Shown here one piece after another: positions 6,573 through 15,628 of a stretch of DNA of 64,000 nt; position 1 is the first letter of the stretch; each line of letters starts with the position of its first letter. Position numbers and translations under genes: made by a program. The notes under the pieces are model-generated. The model made no database searches, was not told the origin of the DNA, and worked only from the letters and a program-made list of their open reading frames with translations. Source of the DNA: Hyphococcus sp. (GTDB lineage Bacteria > Pseudomonadota > Alphaproteobacteria > Caulobacterales > Parvularculaceae); NCBI GenBank assembly GCA_021776245.1, contig JAJFGF010000035.1, positions 1-64,000 of the forward strand. Direction: 5' to 3'.

Positions 6573-7067
6573 TTACCGAAGTTTCTTCGCCATGATGATG
6601 ACTTTCTGTATCTGGTCCTCCCAGAGGTCTTCCCATTTTTCTGCGGCGATTTCAAAACCAAGCTTGCGGTAAATCTCCATGGAAACCGCAAGACCGTCGG
6701 TTGTTTCAAGGAAAACCTCGCCCCAGGCGGATTGTGTCGCCGCATAGTCCATGGCTGCATGAACAAGCCTGCCGCCGAGACCGGCCCCGCGCGCTTGCGG
6801 CGATACAATCACCCAGCGCAGCTGGCCCTTATCGCCGCGATCGACCATCGCCGCGCAGCCCACCAGATCGGCGCCGTTCTCCGCCAGCCAGACCCGGCCA
6901 TTGGCGTCATTATCGAGGATGAATTCGGCGACGGTGCGGGCCACATGGGCCTCAAAAGTTAATCCAAAATGACTGGTTTCACCTTCATAGCCCTCGCCAT
7001 GAAGCTGAATAAGCCGTCCCAAATCGCCCGGGCGCAGGGTTGTACGGATATCAGGGGCGCCGGTCAT
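6573..7067 (-). CDS. GNAT-family N-acetyltransferase
   Basis: A 164-residue single-domain acetyltransferase. The acetyl-CoA binding motif is VSPQARGAGLGGRLVHAAMDYA (V/I-x-x-x-x-R-G-x-G-x-G/A), followed by EVFLETTDGLAVSMEIYRKLGF, the usual strand-helix pair ending in the Y-x-x-G-F signature. Acceptor unknown. It precedes the sarcosine-oxidase-like gene by 7 bp and may share its transcript. The divergent glycosyltransferase gene starts about 100 bp away, so the intervening sequence should hold two promoters. Confidence 0.85.
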   Translation of the reverse strand: MTGAPDIRTTLRPGDLGRLIQLHGEGYEGETSHFGLTFEAHVARTVAEFILDNDANGRVWLAENGADLVGCAAMVDRGDKGQLRWVIVSPQARGAGLGGRLVHAAMDYAATQSAWGEVFLETTDGLAVSMEIYRKLGFEIAAEKWEDLWEDQIQKVIIMAKKLR

Positions 7068-7168
7068 CTGTTCGCATATGGTTAACTTTTACACCATTAT
7101 TGTGGTTTCGGGGACGTGCATACGTCAGCTTTGGCGGCAACAGCAGAATTCTGTCACATCAGAGCGCA

Positions 7169-8302
7169 ATGGCTACACAGATTAACCCACGACGAGCGCT
7201 GAATCGCGCCATATTGCTGCATATATTTCCGTCATTTGGCTATGGCGGGCAACAAGCCCGTTTTGCCGCCCTGGCAACGGGGCTGGGCGACGAATTCCAC
7301 CATCATGTTGTGGCGCTCGATTGCGATCATACGGCGCAAGCCCTGTTGGCGGAAACCGCGCCCGTGAAATTCTCTGACTTTCATGCCAGAAAATCCTCGC
7401 TGGCGAGCCTTTCAAACATTTCGCATTACCGAAAACTCATTGCCGCCGTGAACCCGGCCGTCCTGTGCACCTATAATTGGGGCGCCATGGAAGCGGTGAT
7501 GGCAAACCGGCTGGGCCCGCGCATTCCGCATATTCATTTCGAGGATGGTTTTGGCCATGACGAAAGTCCCGGCAGCCAGTCGGGCAAGCGCGTTGCATCG
7601 CGCCGCCTTTTATTGAATGCGAGCACACTCGTGGTGCCGTCGCACAGTCTTGACGATATTGCGACCGATGTCTGGAAGATCAAACCTGCACGCGTCCGCT
7701 ACATAGCGAATGGTATTGATATTGACCGGCTACAGGGCGCGCCAACCGCCGTCAGCACGAAAGTCACGATTGGAACGCTGGGCGCATTGCGACCGGAAAA
7801 AAACCATGTGCGTCTCATCAAGGCGTTTGTTGCAGCGGATCGCGAAAAGCGTGCGCGCCTGACGATCGTCGGCGACGGCCCGACACGCGAAGCGCTGATT
7901 GCGGCGATTAAAGAACATCACGCGGAAGATCGCATCGATTTAAAAGGCGCAACGGCAGCGCCTCATGAGGCCTATCGGGATTTCGATATTTTCGCCTTGT
8001 CGTCGGATACAGAACAGGCGCCGCTCTCAATGATGGAAGCGATGGCGGCAGGTCTTCCCGTGGTTGCGCCCAATATCGGCGATATTGCCTCAATGATTTC
8101 CGATGAAAATTGTGCGCTGGTGACGCCGCCAGGAGACGACGACGCATTTATCTATGCCCTGGCGCAATTAATCCAGAGCCCGACCGAGCGCGCGCAACTG
8201 GGCGCCGCGAACCGCGCAAAAGCAAGAAAAGAATTCGCTCTTGCGCCGATGATCGAAAAATATCGCGCACTGTTTCATGAGACGGCGCAATCCCGTGGCT
8301 AA
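7169..8302 (+). CDS. family 4 glycosyltransferase, exosortase-cluster type
   Basis: A 377-residue GT-B enzyme that probably adds a sugar during exopolysaccharide synthesis at the cytoplasmic face. Seen: N-terminal PSFGYGGQQARFAALA (GG loop), IGTLGALRPEKNHVRLIKAF, VGDGPTREALI, and the EX7E motif EQAPLSMMEAMAAGLPVVAP, all standard for GT4. The track ORF starts at 7040, but ATG 7169 fits the family N-terminus. It overlaps the next gene by 26 bp, so they are coupled. With the nearby AsnB and exosortase genes it matches the sugar transferases that accompany PEP-CTERM/exosortase A loci. Confidence 0.88.
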   Translation: MATQINPRRALNRAILLHIFPSFGYGGQQARFAALATGLGDEFHHHVVALDCDHTAQALLAETAPVKFSDFHARKSSLASLSNISHYRKLIAAVNPAVLCTYNWGAMEAVMANRLGPRIPHIHFEDGFGHDESPGSQSGKRVASRRLLLNASTLVVPSHSLDDIATDVWKIKPARVRYIANGIDIDRLQGAPTAVSTKVTIGTLGALRPEKNHVRLIKAFVAADREKRARLTIVGDGPTREALIAAIKEHHAEDRIDLKGATAAPHEAYRDFDIFALSSDTEQAPLSMMEAMAAGLPVVAPNIGDIASMISDENCALVTPPGDDDAFIYALAQLIQSPTERAQLGAANRAKARKEFALAPMIEKYRALFHETAQSRG

Positions 8303-9419
8303 AGCGTCGACGTCTCGCCTGACTGTGCCGGATCAATTTCTCAAAGACTGGGCCGCGCTTTACCAGAACGCCGGTCATGCAAAATTTTTTCAATCGCCCG
8401 CATGGATGAGCGCCTGGCTCGGCGGCATTCCTGCTGAGACCGATCTCTATCGCATTGATGTCATTGACGATGATGGTGTGAAACTTCTCGGCGTTGCCGG
8501 GCGACCAAGGCGCCGCGCGCCGCGCTTGATCGGCTTTACCGAAGCGCGGCTGCACGAATTCGGCAATCCTGACTATGATGCGATCTATGTGGAATATAAT
8601 GATTTTCTGACGGCGCAAGGCGCGGATGATTTGCGCGTTCCTGCATTACATGCGCTGCTGGACGAATTTAACAAGGCTGACAGTGTCGTCTTTCGCAATA
8701 TCACGCCGGCAATGAAGCTGGCCGTGGAAAAAGTCGCCGCGAGCCGGTCCCTGAACCTGCGCATTCTTTCAGAGCAGCCGGTTTATGTCTGCGATCTCGA
8801 GCGGCCGCGCGCTGAAGGCTCTGCGTTTATCGATAGCCTCGGCGCAGGACTGCGTGCGGATATTCGCCGCTCTCTTCGCGGATATGAAGAACGCGGCGCC
8901 GTTCGATGCAGGTTTGCGCAATCGACAGCGGAAAAGGCGCGGGCCTGGGAAAGGCTGGTTGAACTTCATACCGCAAGATGGCGCGCACGGGGAAAACCAG
9001 GCGCGTTCGCCAATCCGCAATTCCTTTCCTTTCACGAAAGGCTGTGCAACGCGGCGCCTGACCACATTCAATTGCTTGAAATCCGGGTTGGCGATCAAAC
9101 GCTCGGCATTCTTTATAACTTCATTGATGGAGACGCAGTGCGGCAATATCAAACGGGTTTTTTCTATGAGGACGACAAGCGACTGAAGCCTGGCCTCGTC
9201 TGTCATGCGCTTGCTTGCCAGTATTATATGGACAACGGCTTCGCGTATTATGATTTTATGGCCGGCGATGCGGAATATAAACGGCGCTTTGGCGATCAGC
9301 AGACGGTTTTGACATCGGTTGCCCTTGACCGGCGAAGCTGGCGCCGGAATGCGTATCGACTCTTCAAAGGTTCAGCGCGCAGCCCGCAAAAACGCGTCAA
9401 ACATAATCACGCTCCATAA
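8277..9419 (+). CDS. FemAB/CelD-like GNAT-fold acyltransferase
   Basis: A 380-residue protein of the BioF2-like/CelD acetyltransferase group, with a double GNAT-type fold. Recognisable parts are FFQSPAWMSAWLGG at the N-terminus, SLRGYEERGAVRCRF and ARAWERLVELHTARWRARGKPGAF in the middle, and a C-terminal FYEDDKRLKPGLVCHALACQ with YYDFMAGDAEYKRRFG. Such proteins occur in cellulose and exopolysaccharide clusters, and FemAB-related ones accompany exosortase. It overlaps the glycosyltransferase by 26 bp (alternative GTG start at 8295). Its 3' end overlaps the convergent asnB-type gene by 48 bp. Confidence 0.82.
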   Translation: MRRRNPVAKASTSRLTVPDQFLKDWAALYQNAGHAKFFQSPAWMSAWLGGIPAETDLYRIDVIDDDGVKLLGVAGRPRRRAPRLIGFTEARLHEFGNPDYDAIYVEYNDFLTAQGADDLRVPALHALLDEFNKADSVVFRNITPAMKLAVEKVAASRSLNLRILSEQPVYVCDLERPRAEGSAFIDSLGAGLRADIRRSLRGYEERGAVRCRFAQSTAEKARAWERLVELHTARWRARGKPGAFANPQFLSFHERLCNAAPDHIQLLEIRVGDQTLGILYNFIDGDAVRQYQTGFFYEDDKRLKPGLVCHALACQYYMDNGFAYYDFMAGDAEYKRRFGDQQTVLTSVALDRRSWRRNAYRLFKGSARSPQKRVKHNHAP

Positions 9420-11252
9420 TTCCTGTGCGCAATTGGCCGCGCCAAATCGATGCGCCGTCGCCATGCGGTCAACGGCGCCCTCATTAAAGAGCCCGCTTTG
9501 ACGCCAAAGGTGCGATGCATTCAGGCGCAGTAATGGATTGTTGTCGCGCTGCCGCAGCCATTGTGCGATCGGCAGATCAAAACCCTGTTTCCTGCGCGAT
9601 AAAAATTCGGCGCCAAGTCTCGGCTCCAGCGCCTTTTTGAGGATGCGCTTGCCGCTCGTTCCCTGCAGCTTGTGCGACGACGGCAAAGATCCGGCCCATT
9701 GGACCAATTCATGATCGAGATAGGGCGCGCGCAACTCCAGCCCGTGCGCCATCGCCGTGCGGTCGGTCTTCACCAGCATCCGGCCCGGCAGCCAGGTGAC
9801 GAGATCGGCATATTGGGCGCGGGCGAGGGGATCGTCGCTATTTGCCTCGGCCATGGCGTCGGCGATCACCGAATGGGGGTGATAGCCATCAAGGTTGCGT
9901 TTTAAATCCGTACTCAGCATTGCCTGTACGCGCATCGGTAAATTGATTGCGACCGCTGCCGCATAGCCTTCGGCGCTGGGGCGGGCCAATGCCTGAAAGG
10001 TGGATTTAAACCGCAGGGACTGGGGCGCCCAGTCAAGTTTGGGATATAGCGTTCCTGCGGCGCCAAAGAGCGCGCGGCGTGCGGCGAGCGGGGCCGCGTC
10101 GCGCATTCGTTCTTCGGCGAGATAGAACGGATAGCGGCGATAGCCCGCAAAAATTTCATCACCGCCGTCGCCGGAAAGAGCGACACGCACATGGCGGCGC
10201 GTTTCCTGCGCAATCAAATAGGAGGGAAAAGCCGATGTGTCAGCGAAAGGTTCACCGAAAATTGCCGCGATTTGGTCAATCATGCCAGGGGCGCTGCAAT
10301 CAGCGAGATGTTCGCGATGGTCGGTATTATATCGTTCGGCGATACTGCGCGCTGCAATCCGTTCATCATGGGATGCTTCATGAAAACCTATATTGAAGGT
10401 TTTGAGATCGGCGCCGGTTTGCGCCATCGAAGCAACGATCCCGGCAGAGTCGGTCCCGCCCGATAAATATGCGCCAAGGGGAACATCGGCCTCCATCTGT
10501 CCGCCGACGGCGTCGTCAAGATAAAGCCGCAACATTCTTGCTGCGTCCTCGAACGCCATGCCGCCGCCGGATGCGATCACCGGCCGCCAATAGCGCTGTA
10601 GCTGCGGCGCGTGACCGGGTCGAATGGTCAGGGCGTGAGCGGCGAGTAACTTATGGACGCCGCGATAGATTGTCTTCGGATCCGGCACATAGCCGTAAAA
10701 ACAATAATCGGCGACGGCGCGCTGATTGAGCTCGGTTTCGATCATGCCCGATGCGAGCAGTGCGCCGATTTCGGAGGCAAAAATAAAGTACCCGTCTTCG
10801 GTGGTTGCGTAATAAAGCGGGCGCTCCCCAAGCCGGTCGCGCGCCAGCGTCAACCGTTTTTGATCCGGCTCCCAAAACGAAAACGCAAACATGCCGCGCA
10901 GCCGGTGCAAAAATGCGCGCCCCTCAAGCGCCAGACCTTCGGCGAGGACTTCGCTGTCCGAACGCGTTCTGATCTGAACTTTTGCGGACAGCTCGGCGCC
11001 CAGCGCGGCGTGATTATAGATTTCGCCGTTAAAGGAAAGAATGCAGCCGCGCGTTTGTGCGCGGAAAGGCTGTGCGCCGCCCTTTATGTCTATGACCGCA
11101 AGGCGGCGGTGACCAAAGCCAATACCCGGCGCATAGAAAAATCCCTCGCCGTCGGGTCCGCGATGGGCGAGCGCATCGGTCATGCGTTTTAACGCCGTGC
11201 GATTGATTGCGCGCGCAGCGTTCAAATCAACAATGCCTGCGATTCCGCACAT
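9372..11252 (-). CDS. asparagine synthase (glutamine-hydrolysing)-type amidotransferase, exosortase-associated
   Basis: A 626-residue class II glutamine amidotransferase. It starts MCGIAGIVD, so Cys2 is the N-terminal nucleophile after Met removal. RGPDGEGFF, SFNGEIYNH and RSDSEVLAEGL build the glutaminase domain (to ~residue 200). The synthetase domain carries the PP-loop AYLSGGTDSAGIV, plus LSGDGGDEIFAGYRRY and KTDRTAMAHGLELRAPYLDH. The 706-residue ORF in the track includes an upstream extension; ATG 11252 is fixed by the MCGI start and lies 2 bp after the exosortase stop. In exosortase loci this paralogue is thought to modify a polysaccharide or polymer rather than supply asparagine. Confidence 0.9.
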   Translation of the reverse strand: MCGIAGIVDLNAARAINRTALKRMTDALAHRGPDGEGFFYAPGIGFGHRRLAVIDIKGGAQPFRAQTRGCILSFNGEIYNHAALGAELSAKVQIRTRSDSEVLAEGLALEGRAFLHRLRGMFAFSFWEPDQKRLTLARDRLGERPLYYATTEDGYFIFASEIGALLASGMIETELNQRAVADYCFYGYVPDPKTIYRGVHKLLAAHALTIRPGHAPQLQRYWRPVIASGGGMAFEDAARMLRLYLDDAVGGQMEADVPLGAYLSGGTDSAGIVASMAQTGADLKTFNIGFHEASHDERIAARSIAERYNTDHREHLADCSAPGMIDQIAAIFGEPFADTSAFPSYLIAQETRRHVRVALSGDGGDEIFAGYRRYPFYLAEERMRDAAPLAARRALFGAAGTLYPKLDWAPQSLRFKSTFQALARPSAEGYAAAVAINLPMRVQAMLSTDLKRNLDGYHPHSVIADAMAEANSDDPLARAQYADLVTWLPGRMLVKTDRTAMAHGLELRAPYLDHELVQWAGSLPSSHKLQGTSGKRILKKALEPRLGAEFLSRRKQGFDLPIAQWLRQRDNNPLLRLNASHLWRQSGLFNEGAVDRMATAHRFGAANCAQELWSVIMFDAFLRAAR

Positions 11253-11254
11253 TC

Positions 11255-12112
11255 CTATCCCTCTTGTTTTTTTGATGGGTCCGCAAGATGCAGCCCGAAC
11301 GCCAGAAGGATTGCAATCATCGCCGCGTACAGGGCGAGCCCGAATGCGAAATGATCGGACGCGATACGCCATTCTTCCGGCGTCACCCCGGCCAGCAAAA
11401 TCACCAGAAAAACCCGTAATATATTTGCGGCGATGGCAGCCGCGGCGGCTGCAGCAATAAAAGCGATCCGCTTGCGCCATTGTGTGAACCACAAATAGGA
11501 AATAACGCTGGCGGTTATGAGCGCAACAAGCAGAAAATTCAGGCCCGCACAGGCGGCGGCAATGTTAAACGCGCCATGCTGGGTGTCCACCAAAAAACCG
11601 TTGAGCGATGATGCAACGCCCGCGTGACTCAGCATCCATGTGACCGAGACCGCGGTGATTGTCTGCAGCGCCGGAACGAAGACCTCGCCAAACGGAACCA
11701 TGAAATAACAAAAGGCGAGGGGAAATGCGTAAACGCGCAACGCGGCCGGTCCGAAGATCGCAGCCGCGCCGGCAATGAGGATGCTGACAAAGGCAAACTG
11801 CTCGATCAGGGCGATCCCGGTCGCGCGCCCGGCGAGCCACAAAAGAGCGGCGGCGAAAACGAAGCCAGTCGCGGCGATGCTGGCGGCCGGTCCCGGCGCG
11901 TCCTGGCGGCGCTCATAGATCATCCACAGGGCGATCGGCGCGATGAAAAATCCATGACGCCAGGATGACGATCCGGCCCAGAGTTTGATCATTTCCAACG
12001 CTGTGGGGTGCAGCAAAGTGATACAGGCAAGCGTGAACGCGCCATAGGCGGCGATGGGGAGAGCCCATTGGCGCGGTAAGCCGGCGCCTTGATTAATTTT
12101 TGCATCTGCCAT
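11255..12112 (-). CDS. xrtA: exosortase (XrtA-like), lacking an EpsI domain
   Basis: A 285-residue polytopic membrane transpeptidase with about eight hydrophobic segments. The three family active-site positions are present: Cys in NIAAACAGLNFLL, Arg in NILRVFLVILLA and His in SDHFAFGLALY. Exosortases recognise PEP-CTERM tails on surface proteins and cleave or transfer them. The XrtA type is often ~500 residues with a C-terminal EpsI domain; this protein ends soon after the third motif. It is co-directional with and 2 bp upstream of the AsnB gene. The symbol is by similarity of motifs and neighbourhood; the exact exosortase subtype is uncertain. Confidence 0.85.
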   Translation of the reverse strand: MADAKINQGAGLPRQWALPIAAYGAFTLACITLLHPTALEMIKLWAGSSSWRHGFFIAPIALWMIYERRQDAPGPAASIAATGFVFAAALLWLAGRATGIALIEQFAFVSILIAGAAAIFGPAALRVYAFPLAFCYFMVPFGEVFVPALQTITAVSVTWMLSHAGVASSLNGFLVDTQHGAFNIAAACAGLNFLLVALITASVISYLWFTQWRKRIAFIAAAAAAAIAANILRVFLVILLAGVTPEEWRIASDHFAFGLALYAAMIAILLAFGLHLADPSKKQEG

Positions 12113-12137
12113 GGTTTATGGAGTGCAAAACCGCCGC

Positions 12138-12173
12138 CATCCTTCGAGGGCCCTTTGGGCCACCTCAGGATTG
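12138..12173. repeat. intergenic palindrome, CATCCTTCGAGG...CCTCAGGATTG family
   Basis: An imperfect inverted element: CATCCTTCGAGG and CCTCAGGATTG flank a GGGCCCTTTGGGCC core. Two relatives occur at 34467-34510 and 34536-34577. Confidence 0.6.
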
Positions 12174-12263
12174 GGTTGCGCGGGTATTAACTATGTATTG
12201 CGAGCCACACCAGCCATCTCGGGAAGAGGTTTATGTTTTGTATATGGATTTACGCCAACAAAA

Positions 12264-14210
12264 TTACCGGTTCTTGCGGCCCACTATCAGCGCATCAACC
12301 ACGCCGGGATCGGCCAGCGTCGAAATATCGCCGAGCGCGGAATATTCATTCTCTGCGATCTTGCGCAAAATGCGCCGCATGATCTTGCCTGACCGCGTTT
12401 TCGGCAGCGCGGGGGTAAAATGAATGAGATCCGGCTTGGCGATCGGACCGATGTCCTTGCGCACCCAGTCGGAAAGTTCTTTTTCAAGCCCGGCGTCGCC
12501 GTCGCCAGCGTCTTCCATCAGGGTCACATAGGCGTAGATGCCCTGGCCCTTGATATCATGGGGATAGCCGACCACAGCGGCCTCGGCGACTTTGTGATGG
12601 GCGACGAGGGCGCTTTCAACTTCAGCCGTACCAAGACGATGACCGGAAACATTAATGACGTCATCAACACGGCCGGTAATCCAGTAATAGCCGTCGGCGT
12701 CGCGTTTTGCGCCGTCGCCGGTAAAATAAAGGCCCGGATAAGTTTTAAAATAAGTGTCGATGAAACGCTGATGATCGCCATAGACAGTGCGCATCTGGCC
12801 GGGCCAGGAACCGGCAATGACGAGATTTCCCTCCGCCGCGCCCTCCAGAAATTCGCCATTGACGTCAACAACCGCCGGAAAAATGCCGGGGAGCGGTTTT
12901 GTCGCCGAACCGGGTTTCAAGTCTGTCGCGCCCGGCAGAGGCGAGATCAGAATACCGCCGGTTTCCGTCTGCCACCAGGTATCGACAATCGGCAATTTTC
13001 CGTCGCCGACAATGTTGTAATACCAGAGCCATGCCTCCGGATTTATAGGTTCGCCGACAGTGCCGAGAAGACGCAGAGAGGAGCGGTCTGCAGCTCTAAC
13101 AAAATCATCACCGTTGCGCATCAGGGCGCGGATCGCAGTGGGCGCCGTATAAAATATTTCGACTTTGTGTTTTTCAACAACACGCCAGAAGCGAGACGCA
13201 TCGGGATAGGTGGGAATGCCTTCAAACATCAACGTGGTCGCGCCATTCGCGAGCGGTCCATAGACAATATAGGTGTGTCCGGTCACCCAGCCGACATCAG
13301 CCGTGCACCAGAAAATCTCGCCCGGCCGGTAATCGAAGACGAGTTCATGGGTATAGGCGGCATAGGTCAAATAGCCGCCGGTCGTATGAAGGACGCCCTT
13401 GGGTTTTCCGGTTGATCCGGACGTATAAAGAATAAACAGCGGGTCTTCGGCGTTCATGTCTTCCGGCGCGCAATCCGGTGAAACATCGTCGCGCGCTTCT
13501 CCATACCAGAAAAGATCTCGGCCCGGCTTCATGACGACATCCGCGCCAGTCCGCTCGACAGTCAGGACCAGCCGCACATGATCGGTTTCTTTCAGCGCTT
13601 TATCCACATTGGCTTTTAACGGCACGGTCTTGCCGCCGCGCACGCCTTCATCGGCGGTAATCACTGCAACCGCGCTGCAATCTTTAATGCGGCTGGCAAG
13701 AGCATCGGGCGAAAAGCCGCCAAAAACGACGGAATGAACCGCGCCGATCCGCGCGCAGGCGAGCATGGCATAGGCCGCCTCAGGGATCATCGGCATATAA
13801 AGGATAACGCGGTCGCCGCGATTAACGCCCCGTGCTTTTAAAAGATTCGCCATGCGGCAGGTTTCTTCGAAAGCCTCCGCATAAGTTATTTTCTTGCCGG
13901 TCTTTGGGTCATCGCCTTCCCAAATGATAGCGATGTCATCGCCGCGCTCAGGCAAATGCCGGTCGAGACAATTGACGCAGGCATTCAATTTGCCGTCATA
14001 GAACCATTTAATGTGGACTTTATCTTTTTCGAATGAAACATCCTTGACTTTGGTGAAGGGCGTTGACCAGGTAATGCGCTGCGCCACGTCCGCCCAGAAA
14101 TCCTCCGGGTGCTCGCGCGCGCGGCGGCTCATCTCCGCCGCTTTGTCGGCATTGGTAAGCGTATTTTTTGCAACGTTGTCGCTGACTTTGATGATCGTAT
14201 GGTCCGTCAT
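12264..14210 (-). CDS. acs: acetyl-CoA synthetase
   Basis: A 648-residue AMP-forming ligase that converts acetate, ATP and CoA to acetyl-CoA. Family landmarks are intact: WEGDDP near the N-terminus, the P-loop-like A3 motif [58 protein letters not shown], and the C-terminal [14 protein letters not shown] whose lysine is the acetylation-regulated catalytic residue. Length is typical for Acs (~650). It stands alone with a 278-bp upstream region holding two hairpins. A long antisense ORF on the plus strand is a shadow. Confidence 0.97.
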   Translation of the reverse strand: MTDHTIIKVSDNVAKNTLTNADKAAEMSRRAREHPEDFWADVAQRITWSTPFTKVKDVSFEKDKVHIKWFYDGKLNACVNCLDRHLPERGDDIAIIWEGDDPKTGKKITYAEAFEETCRMANLLKARGVNRGDRVILYMPMIPEAAYAMLACARIGAVHSVVFGGFSPDALASRIKDCSAVAVITADEGVRGGKTVPLKANVDKALKETDHVRLVLTVERTGADVVMKPGRDLFWYGEARDDVSPDCAPEDMNAEDPLFILYTSGSTGKPKGVLHTTGGYLTYAAYTHELVFDYRPGEIFWCTADVGWVTGHTYIVYGPLANGATTLMFEGIPTYPDASRFWRVVEKHKVEIFYTAPTAIRALMRNGDDFVRAADRSSLRLLGTVGEPINPEAWLWYYNIVGDGKLPIVDTWWQTETGGILISPLPGATDLKPGSATKPLPGIFPAVVDVNGEFLEGAAEGNLVIAGSWPGQMRTVYGDHQRFIDTYFKTYPGLYFTGDGAKRDADGYYWITGRVDDVINVSGHRLGTAEVESALVAHHKVAEAAVVGYPHDIKGQGIYAYVTLMEDAGDGDAGLEKELSDWVRKDIGPIAKPDLIHFTPALPKTRSGKIMRRILRKIAENEYSALGDISTLADPGVVDALIVGRKNR

Positions 14211-14278
14211 GGGGCTCTCCAGGCTTTTTCAATACCAACGGTCAATAGATGACCGCTGGGCGTCTAGATCATTCATTG

Positions 14279-14325
14279 CGCGCCGGTTTCCGCGAAAAAC
14301 CAGACTCCACTTTTTCGCCCGGCGC
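14279..14325. repeat. intergenic hairpin element, GCGAAAAA...TTTTTCGC family, copy 1
   Basis: GCGCCGG and CCGGCGC arms enclose CGAAAAA...TTTTTCG. A sibling copy lies at 26493-26523. It sits upstream of acs. Confidence 0.55.
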
Positions 14326-14397
14326 TGTGGCCCGCCGTGCAGGCTTTCGCGCTGGTGAGGCAGGAACTGCCGAACGCGCGGCGGCCAGCCGGCCTTG

Positions 14398-14433
14398 CCA
14401 AAGGGCAAATGTTTGGGTCATTTTGCCCTTTGG
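14398..14433. terminator. 12-bp-stem hairpin between the efflux operon and acs
   Basis: CCAAAGGGCAAA and TTTGCCCTTTGG are separated by 12 nt, downstream of the ABC permease stop on the minus strand. No U-tract follows in either direction, so it may be a transcript-end stabilising structure rather than an intrinsic terminator. Confidence 0.4.
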
Positions 14434-14488
14434 TTGGCGCAAAACCTATGCGATCCGGGCGGTGAGTGCAAAGAGAACGGGTGGCGGA

Positions 14489-15628
14489 TCAGTCGAGCGT
14501 GCGCTTGTAACGCAGCATGGCGAGGCCAACGGCAAGGGCGGTGAATATCACGAGCGCCAGCATCTCATGTTGAACATCGGAAAATCCCGCGCCTTTCAAC
14601 ATCACGCCGCGCACAATCCGCAGGAAATGAGTGAGGGGCAGCGCTTCGCCGATCATCTGCGCCCATCCTGGCATGCCGCGAAACGGAAACATAAAGCCGG
14701 AAAGCAATAGCGACGGCAGAAAGAAAAAGAATGTCAGCTGCATCGCCTGCATTTGTGATTTGGCGATAGTGGAAAATGTAAAGCCAAGGGCCAAATTGGC
14801 GAGGACAAAGATCGTGACGCCCAAAAGCAGCAACCACAAGGGGCCGGCAAAGGGCACGTCAAAAATATAATGCGCCGCAATCAGGACGACGGTCGTTTGG
14901 ACAGCGCCAACACCCACATAGGGTGTAATCTTGCCGATCATGACTTCAATCGGCTTTGCCGGCATCGCCAGAAGATTCTCAATGGTCCCGCGCTCCGCCT
15001 CGCGCGTCATCGCCATGCTGGTGATCATCACCAGCGTCATCGTCAGGATAACGCCGAGAAGGCCGGGCACGATATTATATTGCGTGATGGCTTCAGGATT
15101 GTAACGGGGATGAATCACGAGTTCGAAGGGCGAGGGCGCCGCCGCCAGATAGGCAAGCGATCCCTTAAGATCATGCCGCAGGGCGCGATTGAAAATAGCG
15201 TCAGCGCGCGCGATGGCGTTTGACGCGGCGGCGGGGTCCGAGGCGTCCGCCTCGATCAATAATTGCGGACGGTCGCCTCTGATGAGCCGCTCGGTAAAGC
15301 CCGCCGGAATGGAAATAACAAAGGCGACATCGCCGCTGGCGAGAAGGCGCGAACTTTCGCGCGGGTCGGGCGTTTCGAGAACGAGCTTATAATAACCGGA
15401 AGTCTCCAGCGCCCGCAGCAATGTTCTCACAATCGGCGTTTGTTCCTCAACATGTACAGCTGCCGGCAAATCTTTTGGATCATTGTTAATGGCAAAGCCA
15501 AACAGGACGAGTTGCATCACGGGAATCGCGAACATCATGCCGAAAGTAAGCCGGTCACGGCGCATCTGAACAAGCTCTTTGATAAAGATCGCACTGATGC
15601 GGGCCAATATGCCGGCGACGGGGGTCAT
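14489..15628 (-). CDS. ABC-2 type efflux permease
   Basis: A 379-residue ABC-2 family membrane protein. One N-terminal membrane helix (TFGMMFAIPVMQLVLFGFAI) is followed by a ~150-residue periplasmic domain and a C-terminal block of about five helices (VPGLLGVILTMTLVMITSMAM ... LLLLGVTIFVLANLALGF ... FFFFLPSLLLSGFMFPF), the YhhJ/YadH-like layout. EREAERGTIENLLAMP is the conserved coupling helix region of ABC-2 drug and lipid exporters. The start overlaps the ATPase stop by 4 bp. Last gene of the tetR-hlyD-ABC operon. Substrate unknown. Confidence 0.9.
   Translation of the reverse strand: MTPVAGILARISAIFIKELVQMRRDRLTFGMMFAIPVMQLVLFGFAINNDPKDLPAAVHVEEQTPIVRTLLRALETSGYYKLVLETPDPRESSRLLASGDVAFVISIPAGFTERLIRGDRPQLLIEADASDPAAASNAIARADAIFNRALRHDLKGSLAYLAAAPSPFELVIHPRYNPEAITQYNIVPGLLGVILTMTLVMITSMAMTREAERGTIENLLAMPAKPIEVMIGKITPYVGVGAVQTTVVLIAAHYIFDVPFAGPLWLLLLGVTIFVLANLALGFTFSTIAKSQMQAMQLTFFFFLPSLLLSGFMFPFRGMPGWAQMIGEALPLTHFLRIVRGVMLKGAGFSDVQHEMLALVIFTALAVGLAMLRYKRTLD

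Noticed and set aside
12420-13415. 331-aa plus-strand ORF inside acs
   Set aside because: Mirror frame of the unmistakable acetyl-CoA synthetase; no ribosome site or family match.
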